Part shown: piece after piece, positions 10,501 to 21,217 of the stretch
Layout: the number at the start of each line of letters is the position of its first letter
How positions within the stretch are numbered: position 1 is the first letter of the stretch
Assembly: GCA_029747585.1 (NCBI GenBank)
Contig: JAPEVF010000484.1
Coordinates: forward strand, 1-34,745
Direction: 5' to 3'
DNA: 34,745 nt
Source: Pleurotus djamor
Lineage: Eukaryota > Basidiomycota > Agaricomycetes > Agaricales > Pleurotaceae
Translations under genes and position numbers: made by a program
The notes under the pieces: model-generated
What the model was told of the DNA's origin: nothing
Databases searched by the model: none
Seen by the model: only the letters and a program-made list of their open reading frames with translations

Positions 10501-11805
10501 ATATCTTCGTATACTTGATCCTTGGTAACGCCATGGAATAGCCATCCCGCTTGTTCGAAGTAACTGTTGCAGAGGATATTTGCGCGTTCCCAAGCCGGGA
10601 GCTTTTCTTGGATGATGCTCGTGTCGTCGACGTTGCCCAGTGGCGTGAAGGGGAAGTTGCGGGAGAAGTACTTGATACTTGCTGATACCGGTGGTACGTC
10701 GGATGTGGGTACGGAATCGGGGGAATGGGTGCTTGCTGGCGAACCATCGTTGCTAGCCTACAAGAAGAGCGTGTCAGCACGCAAGAAGGTGGGTAAAAGG
10801 AAGAACGGGCGCACCATGAGGAGACTCTGGACACCACATGATAAGAAAGTAAGTTCACGAGGAACAAGATGAGAAAATGGTGGTCGCGCACCTCTGATCC
10901 ACCTGTTGGCCCGAAGAACCTCGATATACCATGGTCCGAGATGGACAAGGTCCCAAAGACCTCGAGAACCTCTGCGTTTGGGTTACTACCCACCGACCCA
11001 CCCCCGCCATCTTCGTCCATCGAGCCATCCTCGGCTGCCAAACCATCTTCACCACCAGCGACAGTCAAAAGGTCTTCACGCAATAGAGGATGTGGCTCGG
11101 AAGATTGTTTCGCCTGCAGAGTTCCTAGAGCACCTTCGAGTTGGCGTATACGTTCCCGTAGCTTGCCTATTCTTCGATGAAGATGTTCCGTTGCGGCGAG
11201 GACGAAGCTGAATCGCAAAGAGGGATAAGGGAGGGAAAGGTGGGATTTGCGGGGATGCTTACCGAGTTCCTTGACCAGTGGCGAGGCTACCTGAGAGAAG
11301 AATGAGAAAACGCGATCGTACACCTTCGAAAAGGAGCTCACCGTTTGGACATAGAGCCGCACATCCTCTTCTCTGAGCGCGTATATCAGTAACGACCACG
11401 AGGAGAATTCTCGCCGAAAAACGAACATACCTGGCACGATTGACAAGGAATTCGCTTGTCGCATTTTATCTTGAGCCTTGTGTTATGTCATGAGGTAAAT
11501 CAATACCGAGGAAAGACAAGGAGCGATGATCGCACCTCCTGCATTCGGCACAACTAACCTAAAGGCGTCACGGATATATAAACGAGCCCCAGGTTCATTT
11601 GCTTCCAAGAACTCACCTCTCCTGCGATTCAAAAGATCGACGTCTCAGTCGACCAGCTCGCGTCCAAATACGTCCGCGACCACGCACCTCGATTCCTCTT
11701 CATCTCCAGCTCCCTCGCATGTGTTCCATCAAACTTGCACTCATCGATTTCCCTTCGGCTTGAACGGCGCTTGAGCTTCGATTTCGTGGTAGGGTCAACG
11801 GGCAT
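7504..11805 (-). CDS. Zn2Cys6 fungal transcription factor with middle homology region
   Basis: Fifteen exons: 11805-11688, 11621-11617, 11558-11536, 11476-11431, 11372-11342, 11290-11263, 11207-10892, 10757-10056, 9996-9987, 9931-9840, 9769-9661, 9608-9315, 9252-9047, 8782-8651 and 8598-7504. They sum to 1068 aa with all phases consistent. A basic N-terminus leads to the zinc cluster C44-x2-C47-x6-C54-x5-C60-x2-C63-x8-C72, encoded over four small exons. A short coiled coil follows (TEHLHRRIGKLRERIRQLE). The fungal-specific middle domain shows GWLFHGVTKDQVYEDMLP, SIGLHRDSARWGL, LFVADSW and GRPPSFSLAYIDC, all hallmarks of the family. The last 360 residues are His/Gln/Pro-rich, probably an activation region. 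It should bind CGG-type sites in the nucleus; target genes cannot be read from sequence. Two broken copies lie to the right. Confidence 0.9.
8783..9046 (-). repeat. long intron 13 of the Zn2Cys6 gene with paired 16-bp motifs
   Basis: This 264-nt intron is about five times longer than most others in the window. On the coding strand it holds GACCGCGGACAAGGTC (8992-8977) and then GACCATGGACAAGGTC (8940-8925), with starts 52 bp apart. Each motif has GACC/GGTC ends and a palindromic core (CCGCGG or CCATGG). Both broken gene copies preserve the pair at the same place. What the motif does is unknown; an old tandem duplication inside the intron is the simplest reading. Confidence 0.6.
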
Positions 11806-12360
11806 GATTCAAGAGGGGGAGATTGGGTGAAGCCACGAGCGGGTGAGAAGGAGAAGGTAGAAAAGGGAGAAAGGCCTTTATTTTCGCACTCAAACGCTGT
11901 ACATAAGCTTTCATGATGGAATCCTAATCCAGAATCTTCGCTGGGAAAAAACTTTTTGGAATAACCGGCCGCCACGACAATTGCCAAATATGGGTTAACC
12001 CTCCCACCGAGGCCCTGACTTTCGTTGCCCTCCTTGCTACCCATGACAAGGCCGTTGTTTCAAAGCAAGAACATTCTTCGGCCATACAGCGCGTGCTCTT
12101 GACACCGTCTGCTACAAGCTCAGTAAGCCCCGCTACCGTTCTCTTGTTTTTTACTCGGTACTCAAACGCAGTCTCGAACAGCTACAATGTGCTCGATTTT
12201 ATCGCCGCCGGTACATTTTGACAAAGGGTTCAAAGCTTTCAACAAAACGAGCCCTGGTCCCTAGAACGACGTCAATGAATTTGCAAAAATCTCAGCAGGA
12301 CGGAATCTAAATCTGGCGGCCGCCCTGTTCTCGGTACCGAAAGGCTTTCGGCTCCGCACT
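11806..12360. other. upstream region of the Zn2Cys6 gene, no gene seen
   Basis: The 5' flank of the minus-strand regulator has a strong purine run on the plus strand (about 11842-11875), which is a pyrimidine tract in the direction of transcription and typical of fungal core promoters. I see no TATA box close to the start and no convincing coding region. Confidence 0.35.
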
Positions 12361-12999
12361 CGCCTTGATCCCGACGTTCACAGGTTTTTTACAGCTTTTC
12401 GATCGTGTGGGTGATTTCCATATGCTCATGACCACTCTTTTTACTCACCCGCGAGGAAGATGGCCGAGAATGACTGCGCTTGCAAATGCAGGACGACAAA
12501 CTCTGTCTGTTCCTGAAAGTCAGCAAGGCTATTCGGATATGGCACTCGTGTGCGGGAGATCCTTTGGACAATGTGTCGTTTGTGGTTATTCAAATACCTG
12601 CAGATTACCTCTAGCGTCGATGGTCACCCTTGAATTTCAGTCGCCCTCGTAGATCCCGTCCTCAGATGTTCCGAGGCCACCTTGTTCTTGTTCAGGGAGC
12701 TCCTTTGTGTACTCCTAACCTGGCAGTTCCTTTACCCGTCCATCTTTTTCGCCTTCAGCACGTTTAGGGCCCTGCTTGTCACGGCCTGGGCCTTCCATAA
12801 CCACCTATGCGATATCAGAATTGTCACCATCGTTACCTCCGACGAGCTGCGCAGTTATATTCAACAGCAATCAATCTGTACGCGGAGGCGTTGTCAACCT
12901 TCTCTTTTTCAAATACGAGTGATCGTCTTCTCAATTCATTCGAAATTCCCAGCTGAAGCTAGCACCCCCTTCTTACAAAGAGGCTCGAGAAAGCGANGA

Positions 13000-13210
13000 A
13001 GCAAACTGCGCAAACGATACTGCGCTCTGTCCCCGAACTGCACCAACTAAGGTTCTCTCACACCATCCGTCCATCGCAAGAAAGCTATTACGAATGAACA
13101 GCTATCTTGAGTGTCGATTCGATCCCTCCGTTATATCATGTTCGTCAGCGAGTGACGCTGAGGCCCGGTAGAATCCAGTCGGTACCGGGAAGTCATTATC
13201 ATCGAACTGT
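13000..13210 (+). repeat. diverged direct duplication, copy A
   Basis: Copy A shares an exact 20-mer, CACACCATCCGTCCATCGCA (13059-13078), with copy B at 13797-13816. Flanking blocks also match imperfectly: AACTGCGCAAACGA versus AACTGTGCAAACGA, an AGCTATCT block, and a GGTACCGGGAAGTCATTATC versus GGTATCGGTAAGTCGTTATC end. In frame both give Asn-Cys-Ala-Asn-Asp, which suggests remnants of duplicated exons. Confidence 0.45.
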
Positions 13211-13734
13211 GAGAGCTCGGAAATCGGAGGTAGGGGTGTGACCAAGAGCCTAGAGAGTTGTTCCTGAAAGTCAAAATAGCATGGATGGGGCTGTATGTGA
13301 CGTTCCGTGTGCGGCTCATATCTCCCTACAATATCTTATACCGAGTGCGTAATGAGTATTCAGAGAGAGCGACGCGTTATTGAGAGTACTCGAACAAACT
13401 TCGTTGAGTAACTAATGGGATACACTACGCACCTATGTCACAGTGGTGAATGGAAAGAACGTCGAACATCAAACCGTCTATGAAATTCAGGAGATCACTC
13501 CTGTCGTTTCAGCTTCTCCTGACGAAGTTTCTTGTGTGGGATCTGCGGAAACGTCCAGGCTCTTGACCATCCGGTTAGTTGATTCACCTACCGTATACCC
13601 AGTGTATCATCTTGCGTTCGCTGACCTGAAGGCTGAAAGAAATCACTGTCCTTGACCCGCATCCAGTACATAGCACATCCTTACTTGAATCTCACGCATG
13701 AGAGCGTAGCCGGTCGAAGAGCAATCTGCCAAGA

Positions 13735-13960
13735 CCATGAACTGTGCAAACGACGCAGCGACCCATCCTCTCAGCTGAGCGAAAGCATCGATCTCCCACA
13801 CCATCCGTCCATCGCACGAAGTCCTCGAGGAAGTTCACGCTCGCAGCTATCTATGTCAGGCATCATTCCACCCGAACCATCATTCCATGCATGCTCGAAA
13901 ACCTATTTACGCGGAAGTTCGGTGAAATTCCCTCGGTATCGGTAAGTCGTTATCTTCAAA
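13735..13960 (+). repeat. diverged direct duplication, copy B
   Basis: Copy B is the better preserved partner. After the shared 20-mer it reads as a protein-like stretch (SYLCQASFHPN) and ends at a good donor-like GGTAAGTCG near 13943-13950, where copy A has GGGAAGTC instead. That pattern fits a duplicated exon whose splice site was lost in copy A. No family was recognised. Confidence 0.4.
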
Positions 13961-15004
13961 AGGTCGGGGCGAGGAAATCTGGGGTTGTGGGGTTTGTTCC
14001 AGAGATAGAGCGAGTTGTCGGAATCGGAGTACGGTGAGATGGAATGGGATGGAAGAAGAAGCAGAAGATTCAAGAAGGAAGGGGATTTACGCAGTTGAGA
14101 TAGAGAGGCTGATGTGTATTTGTAGTGCGTCCTTTTAGTGGTTAGAATGAAACGCGATTGAGAGCACGGCGTGGCGGTAGCCCTTTCGTAAGCGATCCCA
14201 GTTTTGTTCTCCCCGTATTTACTGGCCAGCAGCAGCCTTCACTGCTTAAAACGATTGGGGGGGGGGCGGTTGTCGAACGCGGTTGTCGTAAATTGGACTT
14301 GAATTCACTTACACCTGAGTCACAATCATTGAAAGGCGCGGCCAGCCTAGTCCGCAAGTCAGGCAACTTACGTTGAGAAACCCATATGGAACTTTGTTGT
14401 CCTCCTCTTCCTCGCCTCTGGGACGGAAGATCCACTTGGCAATTGAATCGTGTGACCTGAGTTGAATACAATTACACTTCGAGCCAATGTCGGGCTTTAC
14501 TTGGCCCTAAGTGGTAGGCATCAAGCGCACGACATAAGAGCATGGATTACATCGATACATCACATCACAAAGTGCCTGGTATGGTGGCGATAACCGAGAC
14601 GTGCTTAGGCCGTTGTCTTCGATGGTGACTTTGAAGATAACATCTAGATATCGATTACTGCTTTCATGTAAGGGAGAAGCGATGCGTATGAAGTGATACG
14701 CACCAACGGGCCGCAATGATGCACGTGTGAGGTCAGACATTGTCGGTGAATTGGGCGTAGGTGGAAAACAAAATTATGAGCCGGCCAAAATAGGCTGGAC
14801 TCCCAAACGATCAAGCCGACCCATTAGGTCGGTAAGGAAGGGTGGCTCGCTGGCTATTCCCTGCGTAAGTCCACGCAAGTCGAACGACGATACGGAGTAA
14901 ATTGATGAACCGTTCATTTTTCTAATTCGCTTGAGTTCGCGAGACGACAGATGAGACGGAGGCAGTTATGGCTATTGTCCACAATCAGCTCGTATGGCGA
15001 CATG

Positions 15005-15020
15005 GTTTAATTAATTAAAC
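15005..15020. repeat. 16-bp perfect palindrome
   Basis: GTTTAATTAATTAAAC reads the same on both strands. It sits just upstream of the unassigned coding-like tract and could be a homodimer binding site. It could also be chance in AT-rich sequence. Confidence 0.5.
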
Positions 15021-15042
15021 GCTGAGAACCCCCTTTGTGTAG

Positions 15043-17850
15043 GTTGATGTATGATAAGGATGCCATTCAACTTCCACTAGATCGAACGGTGCTTGAACTA
15101 TTTCAAGGCGTCGTGTCGAAAGAGGACGTCATCCCGCGTTAGAGATTCATGATGTGCCTCGAATCTCTCTTCAGGAATACAGGCGCGGTAGCTGCAAGGA
15201 GGGTTGATTCGTTTTTAGCCGATATGATGTGCAAATGGCGTACATCAAATGTTTTCGTACATCCAACATGGTCTACGTCATGTTAACCTCTGTTGTGCCC
15301 GTCGGATCCGGAAAGAACTGTGAGGGCCATGCGGTAACATTCGCTGATGTCCGTACAAAAAACGGCCAGATCAAGTCTACATATCAGAGAGCGAAGGACG
15401 AATTGTGGACGGGTTCAGAAAAACACTTATCTACATCCTGGAAGTAGACGTGGAGATAAGCGAATATGACTGGTTATCCACGGTGCCGGTCGTACTCCCT
15501 GAGTCGTCTCACGGTGAGTAGCATTCGGTACGGTATCTGGGAAAAATGAGGATATTCGCACCTGCGTGTGCTCAAGCGATAAGGGATGTCGGTGTAAGCG
15601 ACCAGGTGTGTTTGCACTACCGAATTCAACAGTGGTTACGATAGCATATCGTGAGGTCCAGATGTCACACGTGGTGCGGTGTGATATTATTCAACGACAA
15701 TCCATCGAAGCGACGATGTTTTGGACACCAGGGAGAAGATGGACCGGTACATCCTGCCGATGTCGTAACGGCTAACAGCATCTACGACGGATGGGAGAAT
15801 AAGGTGTTCAAAAACATATCTGAAGTTACTCACCGCGGATAAGGCCCAATTTTGACTACAGTTTGACGTTGATAGTATAGGCGTACCTTTTGCCGTAAGT
15901 GGAAGTCTCCATAAACGAGATACAGATATGTGGGTCGTTCATACTGCAAAGCCTTGGAGGTTAGATTGATGCGAGGCATGGGACGTGTACTGGCGGCCCT
16001 TGAATGTTTTACCCTGATAAAGGTTTGTCAGAGAACAAGCTTTCGTAACCCACGATGTTTGATGGTGAGAAAGCGAGAAAAAGCCGACAATTCGCGGGAA
16101 CAAAGGACATGTTACCGGTAGGTTGTACTCAACACAGGCCACGAGGCGTCAACCTCAGTGCCAATAGACCTTGAAACGTCCCTATTTGAGAAGGTGGAGA
16201 TGAAGACGTGGCTGAACCGTGCTTCGGGAAGGGAAGACCTATTTTGGATATCGAAAAGCACATACGACCTTCCAATACATCCGATCCCGATGCCGTTGAA
16301 GTTGTTCGAGGTGCGATGACTGCTTAAATGATGAGGCTAGCTCCACGAGCTCGATACCATAGACGCATGGTGGCACATACTTCAGGAAAGCTGGTACGCG
16401 TACGACATGCTCTGGGCTCGGTGCGTCAACGCAATTCCCGGCGCTTCTACGGCAAATAGACGACGCATACGATATGAGCTGTCCAGCAACGTCACAAAAT
16501 TCTTGAACGAAGCAACTACTTACGCTTCAAAGTCATATTTGACATATCCATCCACGCACATCTATCCCTGATGGCTGAGGGTTGATACATCCCGAGATGA
16601 CGGATAGTATCCCGTTTGCGTAGCCTTCAAGTTGTGATGGGAAATGGGCCTCGTTAACGACAACTCAACGAGGTCACAGGTTGCAACCGTCAAGCAAAGA
16701 TGAGCCGTTATTATTTTACGTTAACCCCCCAGAATTGCGTTCATGATCCATCCGGAGGTCGAGATGACGAGACGGTTGACGAATTTGCCCAGCCACTCGC
16801 GTATGTACCCCATATCATGGGGATGGAAGGGGTCGTCGCACTTCGGAAAACGGATGAATAGCGAGCGGTCGCATGACTGATGGCCAGACTGCCGAGATCA
16901 AGCTTTAAACGACGTCGCATCTGTACCATGCAGGCGCTGGTTAGCGAGATCAATAGACCATTAGCACCGGCGGATAAAGTTCGATGCGCATACCGTGAAC
17001 GCCACCTCCACACAAGGTGGAAGAAGCCGACGAAGTGAAAACGGCGAGATGAGCTGTCGAGAGCTTTAGAACATATAAAGCCATGGTAAACCCGACGAGG
17101 ATCATACCTTCTTGATAGAACACCTATACACGGTTCACCGAAGCAGGGATCAGTTCTTGGATCTGCGATAAACGATTCATGAATACTTGCTTTGCGGGGA
17201 AATGCCTCACGTTGGACCCTTTCGACGAACAATCGATTCACGGTTCATTAACATGCCTCGTTCCAGCACCTGTGCGAACTGAAGGATTCGGTTGGCAAGT
17301 CCAAAGAAATGTCCATCATGCCGACCGAATGATTGGTGCCTGTGTGGGTGACGGTCCACTTACGGCGCGGAGATTTGGTATGGGGAATTCGCCTGGGAGA
17401 AGGGTTCACGGTCAGTCCCCTGAATACGTGAAAACTGGGGGAAAGAATGACTTTGTTAGTCCCGAAAACGGATAGGAAGTCGGCAGGACCCGCATACCGA
17501 CTCCACGTACAGGGGATTCGAAGGCACCGTGGCGAACCCGATACGAAAAAATTGGGTTGGCCTGAGAATGTTTGGGGGAGGATGGAAAAGGGAAAGAAGA
17601 GAACTCCAAGAAGGGATGGACGTGGCAAGGTTAACGAAACTGGAATGATGATGGGTGGATGGATCTGCGACGAGGGGGACACCACGTCGACATATGTAGT
17701 CGCAATTCAAAAGTCAAGGAAGGGAGGAAAGTCTCGAAGGGAGTGTACACACGTGATGGAACACGGGTGAACTTTCGTTTTGAGCCTCTTCCGGAGAACG
17801 AACGAACGATATCAGTTGATCTTGGCCTTCATCACAAGGTGAGTTACTAC
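15043..17850 (+). CDS. unassigned multi-exon coding tract, possibly a decayed gene
   Basis: A series of protein-like plus-strand stretches follow one another: 15043-15138, 15430-15517, 15678-15805, 15863-15966, 16119-16313, 16342-16570, 16739-16858, 16887-17036, 17107-17280 and 17752-17838. Some join well: an intron at 15806-15862 (GTGTTC donor, 57 nt) keeps frame between GWENK and FDVDSIGVPF, and another near 16060-16118 precedes VVLNTGHEASTSVPIDLE. Others do not: the gap before LHELDTIDAWW (16342) would be a 30-nt intron, and near 17164 an in-frame TAA breaks an otherwise smooth reading. I recognise no family. It is either a real gene I cannot fully splice or a recently broken one. The listed end is approximate. 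Confidence 0.25.
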
Positions 17851-17878
17851 CCACAATCAGTCTCTTCCATCGACTACC

Positions 17879-19207
17879 ATGATTGATAGCGCTTGGTGGC
17901 CTACTCGCACGTCATCCGGGGATTCGCGGACGAACCGACCCTCACCATTCACGAGACCTTGCCATAATTGCGGCCAACCATACGAATACCGTGACGGACA
18001 AGATTGGGGGGACANTATCCCAGATAGTGAGCGAGCACTGGGACGCATGTCCAGAGAGCATACGGTGCGTGACCTCTTCTCTATGTTCTTCCCATACGGC
18101 CGGCGAATTTAGAAGGAACACATGGAAAGGGTCCAGGAAGCCCGTTCGCGCCGGATTGCCGCGGTGCTGGTTCAAACTTCGAAATCCGACACTGGCGGTG
18201 AGGCCATGGCATCAAGAACTGGTTGGCGCCAACGGTGCGATCTCCAGTATAGTCCATCTGGGACTATCATATCAAGAAGGGCGGATAGAAGACCTGACGT
18301 GCTCTCAGCAAAGTTGGAAGAACGCGCAGCAGCCTCCTCGCCCAGTAGTCTGGGCCAGAACATGACAAAGTCGCCGTCAACCGATGGCCATGAAGACATT
18401 CGAGGAGAAGGGGGTAGTTCGATGCGACGGCGCCAGGAGAGGGGGAGTAATGTGTTTGTGTCGTGGGAGCATCCGTCGCGGGGTCATACTAGCCAGATGG
18501 CGGGTAATGGGAGTAGGGAGTGCGGGGGAGTTGAGGCAGATAGAGGCCATTGGTACAGGACGACGTCGCAAGGATTTCACGGTGGAGTTGGAGCTCTGGA
18601 TAGCGGCAGGTCGAGCGTAGGTGCTGTCCGAAAAAAGAAGCGATTGTTCTCTGGTAGCGACGATGAAAGCACCAACCCCACAACGAGGCATACAGAACGA
18701 AGGGGGGTACCATCGACATATGGTGAGTTCAAGCCTTCTGAGGTCCGTAGGAAATGTTTCCTCAACGTAGCAGCATCCAACCATTACCCGACGTCAGCTC
18801 CCAAATCCTTCGAACCGTACCCCAAACCTATTGGTGGTGGAGAATACGAAGATTCCTATGGAAAGGGTAAGGGACGGATAGCAGACGCTGAACCATGGTC
18901 ACCGGCGGAATCGAGCACCTCAGCGTTGGCTAGGCTTGAGACGGATCAAGTACGAGCACGACGACCACGTGAGAGGGGGAAGGATAAGGGAAAGTTGAAA
19001 AACGAGCAGGAACGAAAGGATATGCTGGAAGCGGATGTCTGGGCGGAGAACGTCCAACCCCATAGCGTCGATTGCGTAGCCTGCAGACGCACGTTTGCTC
19101 TAGATACCCGAGGAAGGTATCGAGCGACGAATTGGTACAAGCACCGACAGATTTGCGGGGAAATTAGCAGGCTGGAGCAGGAACGAGGCCACAAAGATGA
19201 TCGCTGA
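17879..19207 (+). CDS. hypothetical protein with C-terminal C2HC zinc-binding motif
   Basis: Exon 1 (17879-18064) and exon 2 (18113-19207) join across a 48-nt intron (GTGCGT donor, TTTAG acceptor) in phase 0 to give 426 aa. The N-terminus has a C-x2-C pair (PCHNCGQPYEYRDGQ). The middle is Ser/Arg/Gly-rich and disordered. The C-terminus has C383-x2-C386, then W403-x2-H406-x3-C410 followed by a short charged helix. I have seen similar C-x2-C...W-x2-H-x3-C ends in hypothetical basidiomycete proteins; a nucleic-acid or protein-binding nuclear role is a guess. One ambiguous base (18015) falls in exon 1. The same DNA is open in another frame around 17883-18365, so exon 1 is less certain than exon 2. 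Confidence 0.5.
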
Positions 19208-21217
19208 GATGATCGGGAGGATCTTGGGGTTGAATTCGAGCAATTTTGACATGAATCGCTTCTGTATTACACGAACGTATGACCTCACCGGGGCGAGTGC
19301 TTGTAACGCTGCATGTATTTTTATGATCACAGTGGACTAAATAGGAAACGGCCACTTACTACTAAGAACGCCATTCTTCTTCGACGGGAACGATCCTTCA
19401 GAGTGATCCAAGCTCCGTTTGAGCATCAAACCAGGAGGTAGACTTCGTGGAGTTCGTATCCTGGATGATGGGAGTCAGGTAGATTGGGGATTCTAGGGAT
19501 GCAAAGTGTGGATTAGAGATATAGCAGCGGAAAAACCTCGCTCGTGGTGCGACAATTTTCACGGCCACTTCTGAGATCGTCCCACCAAAAGACGATAGAT
19601 GGACGTATGGAGTCTGAGCTTGAGGTACATGGATACGAGAGGACGATGGTTGCAGCCAAGCTTCAGTCGGAACTTGGCCAAGGAACCAAGTGAAAGCACA
19701 ACGAAAGGAAGGACTGGTTTGAAAGCAGCACGAGGGGCTGTTTGCGACTGAAAGACGGAATCGTACGTTTGTAGGACAATGGCAAGGTAGAGGTGGATTG
19801 CGCAGCTCTCGACTGAGGCAGATCCGTGTGACCGCCGAAACCGGTCACCAAAGAAAAAATAGCAAATGATTCAACATTTCAAAGCGACGGAATAAGGGTT
19901 ATCCCATTTAACGTCCAGCGACTATACGAAGCTCGCGAATACAATGAAAGATAACCTGAACGCGGCAGGTACTCAGGTAGGTACGTGATAAAAGAGACCA
20001 GGAGTGTTTACGCAGTTAGGAACTGGCAAACACGAGCACTGCCACGCTCGGTTCAAAGTTGAAGTCAGCTAGCGCGCACGCATGCTCAAAGGTCGCTCGA
20101 GTTGGATAGCGTGGGTTCCGGTGGTCTGAGATTCAACGGAGTAGGTTGGTGGGCATCCGGAGAAACCCATCGTTGAATAAGCCCCCCACCGAAATGCCTG
20201 AAATAGCTGCTTAACTAGGTAGTAGGTCCGAAAGTCAAACACAAACGTACCGTCTGACCATACTAAAATGGCGAACGTCACGTAGACATACGCTGCCCGA
20301 TGATCTCATCGGAGGACACTTGTCTCGAGGGAGATCCTTCCAGGAACGAAGGGACTAGGTTATGCCGGGCTTGCTGAGATGTCGAGTAAGCATGATGTTC
20401 ATAGGTTGAGGGAGAAGAACGCACTATTCGACCCACACGCACAAGCAACAAACACGCACATGAACTCGAGGGGTAGGGCTTAGCGAAGTGTAAGGTCACG
20501 CATGCGCCCATGAGAGAAGAGGCGTAGACGTAACGGCCAGCTTCCGTGATGTGAATAAAGGATCACAGGTGCGCCATGATATGATTAGCGAAGAATAGAG
20601 CCCGAAAATTGAGAAAACACACTCTTCGCCCAGCTAGAAGGACAGAAACCATCACGCTATCCACCAGCAACCCATGGTTTGATGTGAAAGCAGCTCGGCT
20701 TCATCGGTACCCGGCGAACTTTCCAAGCGTACGTGACTGAGTTTCGAACGCGCTAGGTCATTTGACTCTTCTGCGATGACTATCAGCGTAGTGCAAAGAT
20801 TCCAGAGAAAACTACAAGAAGGAGGTGAGTTGATCAGCCTAGGTTGTTTATTAGAAAATTTAAAGCAACGCACGGAGTCGTTTTCTTGGATTTCTGAAAG
20901 GCAGAGGACACCACGGAGTGCGACAGGCTGTACCCAGGTTCGAAAGGGGTCGAAGGACGTATTTGAGGCGTTTCGGGGGGAGGTTAGGAAAGACGAGCGC
21001 GATTTATTCGACCGAATTCGAAGTAGAACTGGGAGAAGATTTGGAACCCAAGCGAAGTCGACGCAAGAGGCCGAGCCCCAGAAAAAGATAAGTATTCTCA
21101 CAGTAAGAGAACTATTCTCACAGTCAATAACCTTGAATAAACAAACCCGTGTCTCTGACAACGCGACTTCTTCACTCCTTCTACAACGTCAGTGAGCGTA
21201 TCCAGATAATCACCTCA
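19208..21217. other. no gene recognised
   Basis: Two kb without a convincing gene. The best open frame is plus 20776-21195 (139 codons, charged, Lys/Arg/Glu-rich), which stops 22 bp before the F-box start codon. It has no recognisable motif and could be an upstream ORF or leader of that gene. Minus-strand frames over the same bases look like its shadow. The rest shows only frames of 60-80 codons. Confidence 0.35.

Larger units (their letters stand above)
12361..14999. other. gene-poor stretch with short open frames and a diverged duplication
   Basis: No frame has recognisable domains. Open frames of 60-120 codons occur on both strands without splice-linked partners. The frame at 13443-13655 (plus) has a protein-like composition and a possible donor near 13575 but no identified family. 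Two copies of a diverged segment occur near 13.0 and 13.75 kb. A run of ten G lies at 14257-14266. This may be degraded gene sequence. Confidence 0.35.

Noticed and set aside
16741..17241. 166-codon minus-strand frame
   Set aside because: Arg/Ser-rich composition without domains; the plus strand shows more protein-like blocks in the same interval.
18377..18784. 135-codon minus-strand frame
   Set aside because: It lies entirely within exon 2 of the zinc-binding protein gene and reads as its shadow.
20652..21161. 169-codon minus-strand frame opposite 20776-21195
   Set aside because: Composition and the absence of start context, splice partners or motifs suggest an antisense shadow; neither strand is convincing.
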